A stretch of 21,267 nt of DNA. Origin: Chara braunii (Eukaryota; Streptophyta; Charophyceae; Charales; Characeae). Position numbers and translations under genes: made by a program. This document shows positions 1 through 8,876 of the stretch, piece by piece. Numbering within the stretch: position 1 is the first letter of the stretch; every line of letters starts with the position of its first letter. A model generated the notes under the pieces. That model was not told the DNA's origin, searched no databases, and was given only the letters and a program-made list of their open reading frames with translations. The stretch spans positions 1,231,551 to 1,252,817 of the forward strand of contig BFEA01000252.1 in the NCBI GenBank assembly GCA_003427395.1. Direction: 5' to 3'.

Positions 1-19
1 GGGGGGGGGGGGGGGGGGG
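1..19. repeat. Poly-G run at contig edge
   Basis: Nineteen consecutive G open the window. The related repeat at 13305 is also preceded by a G run (22 G), and the inverted copy shows a C-rich tract at about 1848-1860, so a G tract is a real part of this repeat. Its exact length and the contig break here are probably limited by sequencing. Confidence 0.9.
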
Positions 20-790
20 TAAACAACTGGCATGGCACGTCTTCAACACCAGCGTGGCGCCTTACCAGCCCATGCACACACTGTGGCCAGTGTGTTATAG
101 AGGTGGCTACGCACGTGCATGGCCAGCAGCTGCCCAAGTTCAAACCCTGACAGCTGTAGCATCCCGGATCTTGATAATAAATAATTCGAGAGCGGGGCGG
201 GGCGGGGCAAGGCGGTAGGGAAGCGTAGGCACGTGACGCGTGCATGTGCGGCGGCCTTGGCCTTGCGCTTGCGCGCACGCATCATGACACTGCTTGTCTT
301 TTCTCGCCATGTGGCACTCCTTTGCTGTTGCACGTCGCGTCACCTTTTTCCCGCCGTTTTCCACTGGGGACGGCTGAAAAACAGCCAAAAATCCCACTGC
401 CGGGTTTTGTTGTTTTCCCTACTATGCGATGTGGTGGTTGGGGAGCGGGGAACGTTCCCGCTCTGATACCAGTGTGGCGGACCCACCAAGTGTGGTGCTC
501 TGCTTGGGATAGAGATGGTGATGGAGGATGAGAGTGGGGCAAGATGGCACAACGCATCTCCCACACGAGACTCCAACGCACTTACTCCAAACTGTGCGAA
601 TGCAAAATGATCCGAAGTACAGACTCTGGCTGGGGTATACCCCAACGGACTGACTAGACTGGACTGGACTAGCTGGTACCGACAGAGGTACCGGCCTGGA
701 CTGGACTACCCCTTATACAACACAGGCCTGTGAGAACAGGCCAAGGGTCTGGTCTCACAGGCCAACCAGAGGTCCGTTACACAGTCGGAT
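20..790 (+). repeat. Composite repeat, partial copy A
   Basis: This stretch matches 13328-13779 in the same orientation and the reverse complement of about 1130-1860. Landmarks are the start TAAACAACTGGCATGGCACG, a degenerate tRNA-like part, a GGGAACGTTCCC palindrome near 447-458, the end phrase CTCCAAACTGTGC, a perfect GGGGTATACCCC palindrome near 629-640, a (GGACT)n run and a GGTACC-flanked hairpin near 675-693. It has no insertion where copy C is split at 13779, so it supports the empty-site reading. Copies A and B are tail to tail, making an imperfect 1.8-kb inverted pair. No coding sequence is supported. Confidence 0.8.
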
Positions 791-904
791 CGGTGTAATC
801 GGTCTACATAACATAAGCAAAGCTGATTGTGTATGTGTACCCAGTCTGCTATTCGATCAAAGGAATAATCAGACAAGACACTAGGTTCTCATTATCTTTT
901 GTCC

Positions 905-1865
905 ACAGTACAGGCCGACCAGAGACGCGAGTCCATGCAACCCCATCCAATCACGGAGACAACGATGAAGTGTGCCTCTAGCTGCCCTGGCCTAGAGCCA
1001 AGACTATCTGACTATTTTGTCTGTTCAGCTTGTGGGAACAGGCCGTGGCTTGACCCCACAGACCATGTGCTCATTCAGCCCAGTCCAGTCCTACCCGATC
1101 CCACTGTCGATACCAGGCCAGTCCAGTCCAGTCCAATCAATCCGCTGGGGGTATACCCCAACTGCAGTCTATTTTCAGGCTCATTCTTCATTTGAACTGT
1201 TTCGAGTATGTGCGTGTTGAGTTTGCGTTGGAGCCGCGCTGCCGTTTCCAACTCAATCTCCATCTCCCCCATCTCCATCTCCCTCATCCTCATCCCCACG
1301 TCTTGATTGTGACGGACCGCCATCCCGGCGGGTCCGTGGTATCAAAGCAGGAACGGTTCCTGCTCCCACCCATCCCATCCCGCAAGTGTGAGAAAATGAT
1401 GTAATCCCAATAGTGGGATTCTGACCCTTTTTCAGAGCCAGAAGATGGGAAACAACGGGAAAAGTGAGCAGTGCTGAGTGACATACACATGGCGAAAAAA
1501 TGAGAGCATCATCACGACGTGTGCGGTCAGAAGATGGGAAACAGTGGAAAAAGTGAGCAGTGTTGAGTGACGCACACGTTGCGAAAAAGGAGAGCGCTGT
1601 CACGACGTGTGCACGCAAGCGATAAGGCCAAGTCCGCCACACGCGCCCATGCCACGTGCCGACACTGCCCCGCCCCGGCCCGCCCCGCTCCCGAATTATA
1701 ATATATAAGTATCCTAGAGTACAACTGCCAACCATGCACGACATTGCACGTGCATAGCTAGTGCCTTAACACATTGGCCAAACTCTATATATGTCCCCGT
1801 AGCGTGACACGTTGGTGGTGAAGAGTTTCACACCAACTATTTACAACCCCCCCTTCCCCTCCATC
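905..1865 (-). repeat. Composite repeat, copy B (inverted)
   Basis: The reverse complement of this stretch follows copies A, C and D block by block: G-rich start, ATG-rich region, GGAACCGTTCC palindrome, a hairpin built from ACGGACC and GGTCCGT, then GGGGTATACCCC, GGACT pentamers and a phrase ending in GGCAGCTAGAGGCAC. Near 1160-1205 it carries an uninterrupted version of the site that is split in the right arm at 13779/17451, so it is the reference empty site. The T-arm part of the tRNA-like segment seen in copy C is deleted here. Small frames across it are repeat shadows. Confidence 0.85.
1439..1613. repeat. 89-bp tandem duplication inside copy B
   Basis: CAGAAGATGGGAAACA begins at 1439 and again at 1528, a period of 89 bp. 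Each unit contains AGTGAGCAGTG, TGAGTGAC and ends in CACGACGTGTGC. Copy A has only one diverged unit (about 275-360), so the duplication arose after the copies separated. Confidence 0.85.
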
Positions 1866-2290
1866 GGTGAGCGACGAGCTGTGGCTAGCACGACAGCAAG
1901 GGGTAGGCTTCTATTTGCCCCCCCCCCGGCGTCGTGGCTGCTGCTGCCTGCGGACGTGGCCATCTGCAACATCATGTGGCAGGTTGTTGAAGATCTTGAA
2001 GACCCCCCTAGCTAGGGGGCTACAGTACAGTGGGATCTGGGTTGCTGATCAAGATCTCAACACACCCAGATGATGATGATTTTTTTTTTTTTTTTTACTA
2101 ATGCAGCGGAAGTTTGGCAGCAGTGAAGACCCCCTGTCTAGGGGGTTGTGCGACTGTGCAATCAGGGTGGCTGATCAAGATCTCAGCCAACCCCAAATTA
2201 TCATCATTATTTTTTTTATTGGTGTGGCAGTTGGCCAGCAGCACCTTGAAGGTCAAGATCCTATGCATCTCCGTAGTATTCCCTGCTCTT
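1866..2290. repeat. Two tandem hairpin modules of the composite repeat
   Basis: Two related modules follow each other. Each has GAAGACCCCC, a palindrome and then CTGATCAAGATCTCA (2046-2060 and 2182-2196). The first palindrome, CCCCCTAGCTAGGGGG at 2004-2019, is perfect over 16 bp; the second, CCCCCTGTCTAGGGGG at 2130-2145, has a small mismatch. Each module ends in GAT or ATT repeats and a T run. The right arm carries both modules inverted at 12840-13304, with GGGGG hairpins kept but loop bases changed. No credible coding frame. Confidence 0.8.
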
Positions 2291-2829
2291 GGTCACCCAA
2301 GAGGTTGGTATAACCTACCTACTCACTAGCCTACTCTCCCCCAACCTCTTCTCTTTCCCCTCCCCCTATTATCAAATGATCGTTTCTACCTCTACCACTA
2401 CTCCCTCATCCTACCTCACTCTTCTCGCTTTTTCCCCTACTTTTCTCCTCTCCTTCCCACTGTTCTCTCATACCCCTCCCTCTTCATTCGTCTTCCACCA
2501 TTTTTTATCTCCCCTCTCATCCTTACTCTCTTCCACTGTGACTAATTTTTCATTATCTTCTCTACCTTTCCCATCCCTTTCTCTCACATTCTCTCACCCT
2601 CCTCGCCCCCTTCCCTCCACCAACTACAACCCCATCATATTCCCACCTCCCACTTCAATCTTTTTCTCTTTTCACCTCTTTCTCTCTTTCTTCATCACTT
2701 TTTCATTCCCCTCCCCCCAACTTCAATTTTTTTCTGTTTTTTTCTTCGTTTGTCTTTCTTTTTTATTAACATTTGTTATTTTTCTCCAAAAATTCGAATT
2801 ACCTTATTCCCTACTTATTTTCTCATGTT
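2287..2829. repeat. C/T-rich low-complexity tract of the composite repeat
   Basis: A strongly strand-biased pyrimidine tract follows TTGGTATAACCTACC. The first 400 bp match the reverse complement of 12468-12855, where the strand is purine rich. The last 100 bp match the reverse complement of 11030-11120. The 243-residue frame beginning at 2289 and running to 3020 is a product of the C/T bias (mostly S, L, F, P, T) and crosses the edge of a mobile element, so I do not call it a gene. Confidence 0.8.
2822..2829. repeat. Left 8-bp target duplication of the hAT element
   Basis: CTCATGTT, repeated exactly at 3613-3620. Read this way the element starts with C of CAGGG. A ninth shared base (C at 2830 and 3621) is explained by the element's first base. 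Confidence 0.85.
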
Positions 2830-2946
2830 CAGGGTTACCTGACCGAACGTTCGGGGGGCCCCGGGCCGGCCCCCGAACGTTCCGGCGTTCGGGGTGCCGT
2901 TCGGGGGCCGAACACCTCAGGTTTGACCCCCTCCAAAAAAAGTTTA

Positions 2947-3335
2947 GGGGCCTAAAAATCCGTTATTTTTTCTGCATTTTTTTTTCTGAGTTCTCTATTA
3001 TGTCACCTACACGCCTATAAATTTTGAAGTCATTCTACTAAGCCAAAAAAACATTAAAAATCTTCAAAGATGGGGGTGTCAAAACGTGCTCGCCCACTCA
3101 CTATTTGGTTTTTCTTTCACTTTTAACTTGTTTTTTTCACTTTATTTCGGGGCCTAAAAAAAAATATTATTTTTTGAATTTTTTTTAATGAGTGATTGAT
3201 TATATAAACTACATATCTGTAAATTTTCATGACATTTGTAAATGCCAAAAAATAATTAAAAATCGGCAAAGATGGCGGTGTCGAAAAGGTGCTGGCACAC
3301 TCACTCATTTTAATTCTCTTTTTATTTTTTCTTAT
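2947..3335. repeat. 202-bp tandem duplication inside the hAT element
   Basis: GGGGCCTAAAAA occurs at 2947 and 3149. The two units share TATAAA-rich DNA, a CCAAAAAA..ATTAAAAATC stretch, AAAGATGG(G/C)GGTGTC and a G(C/T)..CACTCACT phrase in the same order, with many substitutions. The divergence shows an old duplication. Confidence 0.75.
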
Positions 3336-3457
3336 TTTTATCATAGTGTTTATTTTTTGTATTTGATTTGTAATTCAAATTTGGTAAAGAATTTGGATGT
3401 AGTGCCCAGGCAAATGTTGTTTAATTTATTTTTCTCCATAACATATGTTTTTTTCAG

Positions 3458-3459
<2 letters not shown>

Positions 3460-3527
<68 letters not shown>
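3460..3527. repeat. 68-base T run
   Basis: Uninterrupted T tract inside the hAT element, followed directly by the right CGTTCGG cluster. The frames with long F or K runs here are artefacts of it. Its true length is uncertain in an assembly. Confidence 0.95.
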
Positions 3528-3529
<2 letters not shown>

Positions 3530-3620
3530 GTTCGGCCCGAACGGCCGAATGCCTTCCGAAGGGGTCCCGTACGTTCGGGCGTTCGTCCCGTCCCGAACGC
3601 CGGCAACCCCTGCTCATGTT

Positions 3621-3865
3621 CTTATTATTATTTATTTTTTTTATTATTATTATGGAAATTCAAATTTTGTTTCGGCACCTCTATATCTTATTAGGACTTA
3701 GTTATTTTTGCTATCGGTGCACATTTTGACCCCTTGGGGGTAACGTAGTGTTGCCCTAATTTTCCCTTTTTTCCCAACTTTATTCTCCCAACACATTTTG
3801 ACCCTTTGAGGGTAGTGAAGTGCTGACAAAAGTTTTCATTTTTACTTAGTCATTCTTCTTGACGG
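3621..3865 (-). repeat. Left-arm block matching 10790-10990 inverted
   Basis: The reverse complement matches 10800-10980, including CGTTACCCCCAAGAGGTC, GTGCCGATAGCA and AAGTCCTAA. The block contains a degenerate second copy of its own TTTTGACC(C)..GGGGTA phrase at about 3793-3818. A weaker third relative (GCACACTTCGACCTCATGGG) lies at 7562-7581. Confidence 0.75.
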
Positions 3866-4133
3866 CCGTACAGAAGCTAGTACAACAGACAATACATTAT
3901 TTTTATATTCCCAGGGTGTGAGGGGTGCAGCGCTACCGGGAGCGTTGCGCCCTACCTAGGCCAAAGCAACAAAGACAGGATGCGCGTTGGGGTGAAAGCA
4001 GCGTGAGCGAGACAGCTTAGCGGAGGACGGCGATGGCGCGTTGCGGGACTTCCATTGTGGCGCGGTAGGAGGGGTCACCGTGTATGTGGTGAATGCCATG
4101 TGGGGGAAGGTGCGAGGCAGATAGGTGTGACGG

Positions 4134-4193
4134 TGTATGGTTGGGAGGGATGATGTATGGTGGGGAGGGACAATGTATGGTGGGGAGGACGGT
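4134..4193. repeat. 20-bp minisatellite, three units
   Basis: Units at 4134, 4154 and 4174 read TGTATGGT(T/G)GGGAGG plus a variable tail, in exact 20-bp register. It lies in the GC-rich part of element 1. Confidence 0.85.
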
Positions 4194-4199
4194 GGGTTG

Positions 4200-5870
4200 T
4201 TGGTGTTACAATGGAAAGAAGAGAGAGCCTGTATATCGAAGAGAGGAAGGGCTATGAGGGTCCCGGGTTTTCTCTTCTCCTACCTCTGCCTCTATTTTTT
4301 TGTCTCTTGCTTCGTCTGACCCAGTTGTCTGAAGATCGTTGTACATGGTTTGAATTCTCTGTGTGGCCGCGTTGACAGGCTTGACGCTGTCACTCACAAC
4401 ACAATCGCCTTCAAGAAGTTTTAGGGAGGCGGAGGTGCCCTATTAATCTGTTTTGGCCAGTGCACTTCGCCAAGGGGTTGCACCAACACTAATTATGGGG
4501 AGGAGAAAGTGTTTCTCTCGAAGGAAGACGCATGGGATGAGTTTGGTCAGGATAGCGGTCTGACAGTTGGATCAGGGGATGGCGGGAGTGGAGCGTCTCG
4601 TTGTGATCTGCAGGGTTTGGTGACTTCACACAGTTCAAGGCAACTTCAGAAGGCGATGTGAGCTAAGCGTGCAACAACTTGTCAAAGTCGTCATAAGTAT
4701 TGCTCTAAATTCCCATAATATCTCGGGGCTTCGAGTTCAATAGTGTTCAATGGTGTTTTCTAATTTGGTTGTTCCACGATAGTCGGTTTGACCTTGTATT
4801 ACCTGTTTGTCTTTTCTATGCCGTAATCCTTGACGTTCATCAAAATGATGACAATCTAATTTACATGTTTTTTTTTAAATAATTTCTTAAACTAATACGT
4901 GACAAACGTCTTTGCTAAATGATTCTCAAACCGTGATTTGAGAATCTGATTCGAAAGTCCTTTATGGATATTTAAACCTAAAATTCATATAATTTTTATT
5001 GTTTCATATGTCTAATATCTAGTTTCGTAACTGTTTCCGTATTTTGAAAACTGAACAGCTTCGTATTCGGAAGTTGGTGGAAATTTTTTTATTCGAGTCA
5101 TTTTAATTTTTGAATCTTGTTTCAATCTTCAGTACGAAGTCTAAGGTAGTTTCGCGGATGATTTTTTTGAGAAATATACTTCGAATTCCTCTTGAGTTCT
5201 CGTTCAATTGCCTCATGGTTTTACTCGAAAAGGTGGGGGAAAGGTGAGAAAGGTAGGGGAGGTGACGCTAGGATCACCCTCTAGGGTTTGGAGCTTTTCC
5301 CGCTGAGGCTGCGTAAGGAGGGAGGCGCAGATTCGTGGAGAGGGAGAGGCGGTTGAGGGGGTGTATCCTCACCCGGGGCTGGGTTGATTTGGTCCGGTCA
5401 GCCACGGCGGGTGGGGGGGAGGACAATGGGTTAGTGTTGGTTTCAACAGGTGGAGAGGCAGGATGGGTTGTGCTACTTTGAGGTGGGACAAGGGAAGGGG
5501 GGAACCTCTGTTTTACAATGATATACTTTAGGGGGAACAGTATATCACTCAGGGAGCATGGGGTGTCCGAAGGGGGCTGTTACGAACCGGGGTTGATAGG
5601 AGATGGTGGCAGCGAGGGCAAGGAGGAACAAAGGGTTGAATTGAGCGAGAGTGGGATCCTGGTTGTTTGTTTCTAAAAAGCAGGAGGGGTATTATTTATT
5701 TATCCCCAGTCTTTTGAAGTAATTGATTACTTGTTGTTTTTTAACTTATGGTTGGAGTCCGAGAGGGAAAGGGGGGGATTTAGACCCGTGGGTGAGAGGT
5801 AGTAAGAGGGATTTCAACTGGGGAGGGGTTGTTTGCTAAGGTAAGTAGGTTAGAAGGACAACGTTGGGAC
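4200..5870. other. Element 1 interior, no gene seen
   Basis: A transition from GC-rich (to about 4.65 kb) to AT-rich DNA with many TTTGA and TTCGA words (4.7-5.2 kb), then G-rich DNA with long GGGG runs (5.2-5.87 kb). The longest frames are about 60-70 residues, without recognisable motifs. The AT-rich block corresponds in position and style, not closely in sequence, to 15.4-16.0 kb in element 2. Confidence 0.5.
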
Positions 5871-6185
5871 AACACAGGCCGGTGTTGGAGTTTATGCTCT
5901 GTGAACTGGGAGGAGTTTGAGGCCTGTGGAGTTCCGTAATCAGATCGTCCAACGTAGCCGGCGTCGGGGTATTACCCTGTAACCTGAGTCAGGGGCTTGC
6001 GGCTAAAGGAGATGTCGAGGGGGGAAGGCATTTACTGTCCATCAGAACTAGGTTGGTCGACACTGGGGAAGGTTGTGGTGCCCTGTCACCCTAGCAGAAG
6101 GGGGTATGAGATCAAGTGGGTTCTGGTACGAGGGCTGAAAGCCTGGACTAGCGTCTTGTCTGTTGAGGGGGGGACGTTTGGATAG
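5870..6185 (+). repeat. 310-bp repeat module, copy 1
   Basis: This stretch aligns along its length with 16090-16430 and 16563-16895. Shared phrases in order are GCCGGTG(T/C)TGGAG, GTTTGAGGCC or CTTGAGGCC, CAACGTAG, CCCTGTAACC, GTCGAGGG, CTGTCC(A/G)TCAGAA, GCCCTGTCACCCTAGCA or its variant, and CTGGTACGAGG(G/A)CTGAAAGC. Three ~100-nt subunits each carry the GCTGGGG..CCTGTAACC motif. The 62-residue frame here is not conserved as protein in the other copies. Confidence 0.85.
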
Positions 6186-6229
6186 CAGGCGGGTTCAGTT
6201 TTGACCCTCCGCTTTTTTTATTTCAGGGT

Positions 6230-7260
6230 TGACCATTGACAAATGGTTTTTCGTAGTACTTGTCCATGATTTTTCCTAAAATTTTCAAATTGTTAAATGA
6301 TAAAAAAAAGGTTGCTCTCGGTAGTCTTGAAAATGCCTTAGGATTATGGGTACTTCTTGCAAACTCATTTTAGGCTTCTTGGATGCTGTTATATTCATGG
6401 ATCTGCTGTTTTTCGATGCTAGAACGACGCTGGCCGGTGTGGGGGGGTGCCTTGTAACTTGTTGATAGCAGGAGCGTGGGGCCTGGTAGAGGGATCTGGG
6501 GATGCCTTGGGGCGGGCATTCCAAGGGAAAACCAAGGGTTCCTGTCGGGACGCGCTGGCCGGAGCTTGGGTGAGTCGTGTTGCCCTATGAGGTCTGGGAG
6601 AGTTTGGCAGGGAATAAGACAATGTTAGAGAATTTTATGATGTTTTGTTAGAGATTCCTAGGGTTCTGAGCATTCAGAGGACTTTTGTGGCTTTCCTTTT
6701 TGACTTAGTAATTGCTCCTTGAGGAAAAAAAAAAGGATAGGTGGGTTGAGGCAGCTGTAGAGTGCTCTGTTGAATAACACAGGGGTAACGTGGTCTTGGA
6801 TATATTGGTTCTCGAGTTTTCTCAATTGGTTCTTATTTTTCAGAAGTAAATTCTTTGGTTTGTTTACGGGTGGTTTTGAAAATGTTTTAGGATTCTGGGG
6901 ACTTCTAGCAACTCGCTTTAGGTTGTTTGATACTGGTATATTTATGGATTTGTCGTTGTTCGATGCCAGAACAACGCAGACGATGCTGGGGTGTTGTCCT
7001 GTAACCTGCTGATTGCAGAAGCGTGAGGCGGCACTGAGGCCTGGTAGAAAGATCTAGGAATGCTTTGGGGTGGGCATTCCAAGGGACAATCAAAGGTTGT
7101 TGTTGGGACGACGCTGGCCGAAGCTGGGGCGAGTCGTGTTGCTCTGTAACCTAGTCGGGTGGAGGTGTGATGTCTGGAAGTGCTTGACAAGGAATAAGAC
7201 AGTATTGGATAGTTTTAGAGAGTTTTGTTTGGGAGTCTAGGGGTTCTGAGCATTCGAAAA
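6230..7260 (+). repeat. Tandemly doubled ~550-bp unit in element 1
   Basis: The first unit (about 6230-6680) and second (about 6780-7260) share TTGAAAATG(C/T)(C/T)TTAGGATT (6327 and 6876), TCGATGC(T/C)AGAAC, GGGCATTCCAAGGGA, GACG(A)CGCTGGCCG, GGAATAAGACA and TTCTGAGCATTC (6664 and 7244). The offset drifts from 549 to 580 bp. Both units carry two copies of the GCTGGGG..CCTGTAACC motif, linking them to the 310-bp modules. The antisense frames of 60-80 residues in both units are shadows. Confidence 0.85.
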
Positions 7261-7395
7261 AAGGTCAATAGTCATTCATAGTTTTTCAACCTTTCCTTTA
7301 ATTCTCTTGAATTTCTTCAATAGTTCTCAGATTGATTCTCAACCCAACCCGGATAGTGGCCCAGGTATCTCAAATGACTTATCTAACTCTATATG

Positions 7396-7475
7396 GGACG
7401 CCGGGCCCGGTTCCCAGCACGTGCTGCTCCCCACAAAAAGATTGGAGCATTTGTCAAAAAAAAAAAAAAAAAAAA
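7396..7475 (+). repeat. GGGCCC 3' module and poly(A) tail of element 1
   Basis: GGACGCCGGGCCCGGTTCCC, then the palindrome AGCACGTGCT, CTCCCCAC, GGAGCATTTGTC and 20 A. The same module ends element 3 (12174-12240). Diverged copies stand at 18126-18170 and 19158-19220. Position directly before poly(A) in two separate insertions marks it as a retroposon 3' end. Confidence 0.75.
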
Positions 7476-7652
7476 GTAAGAATTTATAGAGATTATAACG
7501 TCTAATGCCGGTAGCCCGATTTTGAAAAAATAACAAATTTTTTTTTTTTTTTTTTTTGACGGCACACTTCGACCTCATGGGAATAACAAAATTCTACCAA
7601 AATTTTTTAAAATCCAAAACTTAGTTTTTTCTCCACTCTCCTTCACCTCCCC

Positions 7653-7683
<31 letters not shown>

Positions 7684-8220
7684 AATTTTAATTTGCGGTA
7701 CCCGTGCGAATATCCTTACAAGGGTATCCGCCCTGGTGTTTGCAAGTGACATAAAATAAGTTTTGACTTGAAATTTAAGTGCACTGCGCGAGTCACAGCT
7801 GTATTTTTTTTAATGTCGGCTAGATATTTGACTGAAATGAGAGAGTGCGTGAGTGCAATTTTAAGGCACGCATAATTTTTCTTATTGACGTTATAGAGTC
7901 TGCGCATTTGCCAGCCAACTTTTTATTTTGATTAATTTAGGACAAAGTGATTTTTTCCTTTGATCAGTACGTTTGACCATGATACGTGCGCTTGTGAAAA
8001 GTTTAACTTTGACGACGATGCGACTTTTTTGTGTGGTAAACGGGGTAAGCCGTGGAGTAAAACACAAATCGGACCTCCACCTGGTAGATGTCGGAGGTTG
8101 GTGGTTGTGATTTCGATCGATAGGCCAAAGTTTAGTCTTGTTACGCCTTTACCGTTCTGAGTGAGAGAGTGCGTACTCTTTATGTGGAAAATGATGCTTA
8201 ATATATCCAACCTTGGGCCT
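7476..8220. other. AT-rich spacer with T20 and TTTA repeats, no gene seen
   Basis: It holds a T run at 7538-7557, a diverged relative of the 3720-3750 phrase at 7562-7600, and a TTTA microsatellite of about seven units at 7652-7681. The words GAGAGAGTGCGT at 7837 and GAGAGAGTGCGTACTC at 8161 recur about 320 bp apart, without clear inverted ends. No frame has a recognisable product. Confidence 0.6.
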
Positions 8221-8221
8221 T

Positions 8222-8280
8222 GCACTATTGGTTATGGTATTAGACTTTCATGCAGCGGATTCAAGGATCAAGGCCAGCAA
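8222..8280 (+). other. tRNA-like box A/box B segment
   Basis: GCACTATTGGTTATGG resembles a tRNA D-arm (box A), and GCGGATTCAAGGATC resembles a T-arm (box B, GATTCAAG for GGTTCRAN). No convincing acceptor stem can be formed, so this is not a functional tRNA call; a SINE head or tRNA relic fits better. Confidence 0.3.
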
Positions 8281-8365
8281 CCACCGATGGAGGAGTGGCT
8301 TGGAGGAAATTGAGGGGTTGAGGGTTCTGCATGACTATCCCTCTTGGTTTTGTTAACCGGTCGCG

Positions 8366-8545
8366 TCGTGGGCCTGAGTGGTAGAACAGATGGGGGCGGC
8401 CAACAACTCCCCTTCACCCTATGTACCACCTTCTCTTCTTCTTACTTTTACTATTATCTTTTGTTTTTATTTGGTTCCTATTTTACCTGCCCCTGCTTCT
8501 TGATTCAAAGTGCAGACCTCGTGGTCAGTTCGATCCACATGGAAG
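8366..8545 (+). other. tRNA-like halves separated by a pyrimidine-rich stretch
   Basis: GGCCTGAGTGGTAGAAC (8371-8387) is a good box A/D-arm, and GACCTCGTGGTCAGTTCGATCC (8515-8536) is a good anticodon-3'/T-arm with box B GTTCGATCC. About 130 nt, mostly C and T, lie between. Reading it as an interrupted tRNA-derived head is inference; chance similarity is possible. Confidence 0.35.
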
Positions 8546-8607
8546 ACATTGCTAGGCGAGGAGTTTGGCTGGGGCAACGCATCTGTTAGAGGATAGCGCA
8601 TTTGTCA

Positions 8608-8793
8608 TAGGAAATTCAATGCGTATATGAGTTGGTGGGTGTTTAAGCCCACGAGGCAGGGAAGGACTCTGGTGGAGACCCGCAACGATACTGACATGCA
8701 AATCGTTCGTCGGACTCGGGTACAAGGGTGAAAGTCTAATCGAACCGTCGTAGTTGGCTCCATCCGAAGTTTTCCTCGAGATAGCTGAAGTTG
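8608..8793 (+). pseudogene. Degenerate 28S rRNA fragment, first copy
   Basis: The segment GACTCTGGTGGAGACCCG through GATACTGACATGCAAATCG, GGGTGAAAGTCTAATCGAAC, GTTGGCTCCATCCGAAGTTT and CGAGATAGCTG follows domain II of eukaryotic large-subunit rRNA with about 80-85% identity by eye. Before it, GAGTTGGTGGGTGTTTAAGC with CCACGAGGCAGGGAAGG resembles the upstream stretch with GGGTGAGTAAACCCG and AAGGCGCAAGGAAG, so an internal deletion sits near 8672. It is too short and diverged to function. The 103-residue antisense frame over it is a shadow. Confidence 0.85.
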
Positions 8794-8805
8794 TTGGAAT
8801 ATTTT

Positions 8806-8876
8806 TTATTGGGTAGAGCCTAGTTGAACCGTCTGGTAACTGGTTCCGTCCAGAATTTGCCATGGGATAACTGGAG
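8806..8876 (+). pseudogene. Degenerate 28S rRNA fragment, second copy
   Basis: The same 28S part occurs again: GGGTAGAGCCTAGTTGAACC, GTCTGGTAACTGGTTCCGTC, CAGAATTTGCC and GGGATAACTGGAGC. It keeps rRNA-like bases that copy 1 has lost (CTGGTAACTGGTTCC against TAGTTGGCTCC), so the two decayed independently from a better rRNA-like ancestor. No other rRNA sequence follows downstream. Confidence 0.75.

Larger units (their letters stand above)
2830..3612. mobile_element. Non-autonomous hAT-type DNA transposon, 783 bp
   Basis: The element begins CAGGGTTACCTGACCGAACG and ends GCCGGCAACCCCTG, so both ends read CAGGG on opposite strands, as in many hAT elements. The 8-bp sequence CTCATGTT flanks it exactly at 2822-2829 and 3613-3620, the usual hAT target duplication. 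The right arm keeps the empty site: the reverse complement of about 10985-11050 runs through CTACTTTTTTCTCATTTTAA without this block. Both subterminal regions are packed with CGTTCGG or CCGAACG, including the perfect palindrome CCGAACGTTCGG at 2843-2854; such repeats are typical binding sites for hAT transposases. Inside are a 202-bp tandem duplication and a 68-base T run. No transposase is encoded, so it would need one in trans. Confidence 0.85.
3905..7475 (+). mobile_element. Noncoding poly(A) retroposon, element 1
   Basis: I infer one roughly 3.5-kb retroposon. Its 3' end is well marked: the GGACGCCGGGCCCGG module at 7396-7455 runs into 20 A (7456-7475). The order of parts matches element 2 (13780-17450): a GC-rich part with GGGAGCGTTGCGCCC (compare GGGAGCGCCGCACCC in element 2), an AT-rich part (4.7-5.2 kb), a G-rich part (5.2-5.87 kb), then the 310-bp repeat module (5870-6185). 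It adds a tandemly doubled unit at 6.33-7.26 kb. No frame exceeds about 80 residues in its sense direction, so it is noncoding or non-autonomous. The 5' edge is uncertain, since I found no target duplication, and 3905 is the start of the composition change after the left arm. Confidence 0.55.

Noticed and set aside
2289-3020. 243-residue plus-strand frame
   Set aside because: It is C/T low complexity (S, L, F, P, T), crosses the left edge of the hAT element, and the inverted copy does not keep the frame.
3426-3729. Frames with long Lys or Phe runs
   Set aside because: They are translations of the 68-base T run.
3870-3930. Target duplication for element 1
   Set aside because: I looked for a match to GTAAGAATTTATAG (after the poly(A) at 7476) near the presumed 5' edge and found none, so the left boundary stays open.
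8608-8876. Functional 28S rRNA gene
   Set aside because: Only part of domain II is present, twice, with deletions and many changes; no 18S, 5.8S or further 28S sequence.
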